DNA of 64,000 nucleotides from Leguminivora glycinivorella (taxonomy: Eukaryota > Arthropoda > Insecta > Lepidoptera > Tortricidae): assembly GCF_023078275.1 (NCBI RefSeq), contig NC_062982.1, positions 8,134,501 to 8,198,500 on the forward strand, given 5' to 3'. Shown piece by piece: positions 62,795 to 64,000 of this stretch. Made by a program: the position numbers and the translations under genes. The notes below the pieces were generated by a model that was given only the letters and a program-made list of their open reading frames with translations, was not told the DNA's origin and ran no database searches. Positions within the stretch are counted from its first letter, which is position 1. Each line of letters begins with the position of its first letter.

Positions 62795-64000
62795 CATGCC
62801 ATCATGGAATGCCAGTGCCAATCTTCGGGCTTCATTATCAGACCTTGAAACCTAGTCGTGGTCAAAATTCATTATTAGACTTTTCTAAGAAACCAGAAAA
62901 CAGCTATGATACGAAGTTCCATCATGTAGTTCCAGTTCATATCTTCCGGCTCCATCATCAGACCTTGAAACCTAATCGTAGTCAAAGTTCATTACAATAC
63001 TTTTCTAAGAAACCCAAAAACAGCTAATGTACGATGTTCCATCATGTATAAGTAGTTCCAGGTCATATCTTCCAGCTTCATCATCAGACCTTGAAACCTA
63101 ATCGTAGTCAAAGTTTATTACAAGACTTTTCTAAGAAACCCAAAAACAGCTATGATACGATGTTCCATCATGTAGTTCCAGGTCATATCTTCCAGCTTCA
63201 TCATCAGACCTTGAAACCTAATCGTAGTCAAAGTTTATTACAAGACTTTTCTAAGAAACCCAAAAACAGCTATGATACGATGTTCCATCATGTAGTTCCA
63301 GTTCATATCTTCCGGCTCCATCATCAGACCTTGAAACCTAATCGTAGTCAAAGTTTATTACAAGACTTTTCTAAGAAACCCAAAAACAGCTATGATACGA
63401 TGTTCCATCATGTAGTTCCAGTTCATATCTTCCGGCTCCATCATCAGACCTTGAAACCTAATCGTAGTCAAAGTTCATTACAAGACTTTTCTAAGAAACC
63501 CAAAAACTGCTATGATACGATGTTCCATCATGTAGTTCCAGTTCATATCTTCCGGCTCCATCATCAGACCTTGAAACCTAATCGTAGTCAAAGTTCATTA
63601 CAAGACTTTTCTAAGAAACCCAAAAACTGCTATAATACGATGTTCCATCATGTAGTTCCAGTTCATATCTTCCGGCTCCATCATCAGACCTTGAAACCTA
63701 ATCGTAGTCAAAGTTTATTACAAGACTTTTCTAAGAAACCCAAAAACAGCTATGATACGATGTTCCATCATGTAGTTCCAGTTCATATCTTCCGGCTCCA
63801 TCATCAGACCTTGAAACCTAATCGTAGTCAAAGTTCATTACAAGACTTTTCTAAGAAACCCAAAAACTGCTATAATACGATGTTCCATCATGTAGTTCCA
63901 GTTCATATCTTCCGGCTCCATCATCAGACCTTGAAACCTAATCGTAGTCAAAGTTTATTACAAGACTTTTCTAAGAAACCCAAAAACAGCTATGATACGA
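62795..64000. repeat. Satellite-like array 2: 120-bp units, about 10, running off the window
   Basis: From about 63063 the period is exactly 120 bp. The unit reads TATGATACGATGTTCCATCA, TGTAGTTCCAGTTCATATCT, TCCGGCTCCATCATCAGACC, TTGAAACCTAATCGTAGTCA, AAGTTTATTACAAGACTTTT, CTAAGAAACCCAAAAACAGC. The first two units are diverged. From 63481 two variants alternate (AACTGCTATAATACG and AACAGCTATGATACG), giving a 240-bp higher-order period. It shares no sequence with array 1. Confidence 0.95.
63160..63999 (+). other. Open frame of 40-residue repeats across array 2, incomplete
   Basis: From ATG 63160 the frame stays open for 280 codons to the window edge; without requiring ATG it is open from 63052 (316 codons). 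Each 120-bp unit gives 40 residues containing MFHHVVPVHIFRLHHQTLKP and NRSQSLLQDFSKKPKN. Stops at 63025 and 63049 close it upstream. A 120-bp unit lacking stops in one frame is open by construction, so coding is not shown. I recognise no domain, signal peptide or membrane segment. Confidence 0.35.

Noticed and set aside
62795..64000. CRISPR-like array
   Set aside because: The period is 120 bp with no unique spacers; it is an ordinary tandem satellite.

Overview
This 64 kb window looks like repeat-rich, AT-rich nuclear DNA from a moth or butterfly (Lepidoptera). The evidence is two tRNA-derived SINE families, truncated RTE-type and Jockey/CR1-type LINE ends, a dead mariner, many small inverted-repeat elements of lepidopteran type, and a two-exon piece of the host gene COP1. 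No complete host gene is visible. Most short open frames are by-products of repeats. The species call is an inference from sequence style; no database was searched.

Layout. 0-1.3 kb holds a mariner element with three coding lesions, inserted in an older repeat. 1.3-26 kb is a mosaic of small inverted-repeat elements, SINE copies and 5'-truncated LINE ends. It includes a 0.9 kb palindrome (11.1-12.0 kb) carrying four copies of a tRNA-like cloverleaf. At 26.2-26.6 kb two adjacent exons of COP1 (E3 ubiquitin ligase, WD40 part) are recognisable, but the splice acceptor between them reads AA instead of AG. 27-49 kb holds more SINEs, simple-sequence expansions, a three-unit tandem repeat and deeply nested elements.

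49.4-52.3 kb (minus strand) contains the one long intact coding region: a single-ORF non-LTR retrotransposon protein with an N-terminal C2H2 zinc finger, a reverse transcriptase with a YLDD active site and a C-terminal restriction-like endonuclease (R2-type architecture). A diverged, truncated relative lies at 39.1-39.6 kb on the other strand. 52.9-54.9 kb is a truncated Jockey/CR1-type LINE whose 3' UTR holds a hAT-type element with a perfect 8-bp target duplication. At 57.4-57.8 kb there is a nearly perfect 162-bp inverted repeat, a candidate hairpin-RNA locus.

The right end is satellite-like. About 40 copies of a ~102-bp unit with a strong G/C hairpin (58.2-62.8 kb) abut about 10 copies of an unrelated 120-bp unit (62.8 kb to the window end). 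In the 120-bp array one frame is open for 316 codons and runs off the window.

The genes do not form a pathway. What the window records is successive transposition: elements inside elements, target-site duplications, local tandem and inverted duplication, and one captured or decayed host gene fragment.
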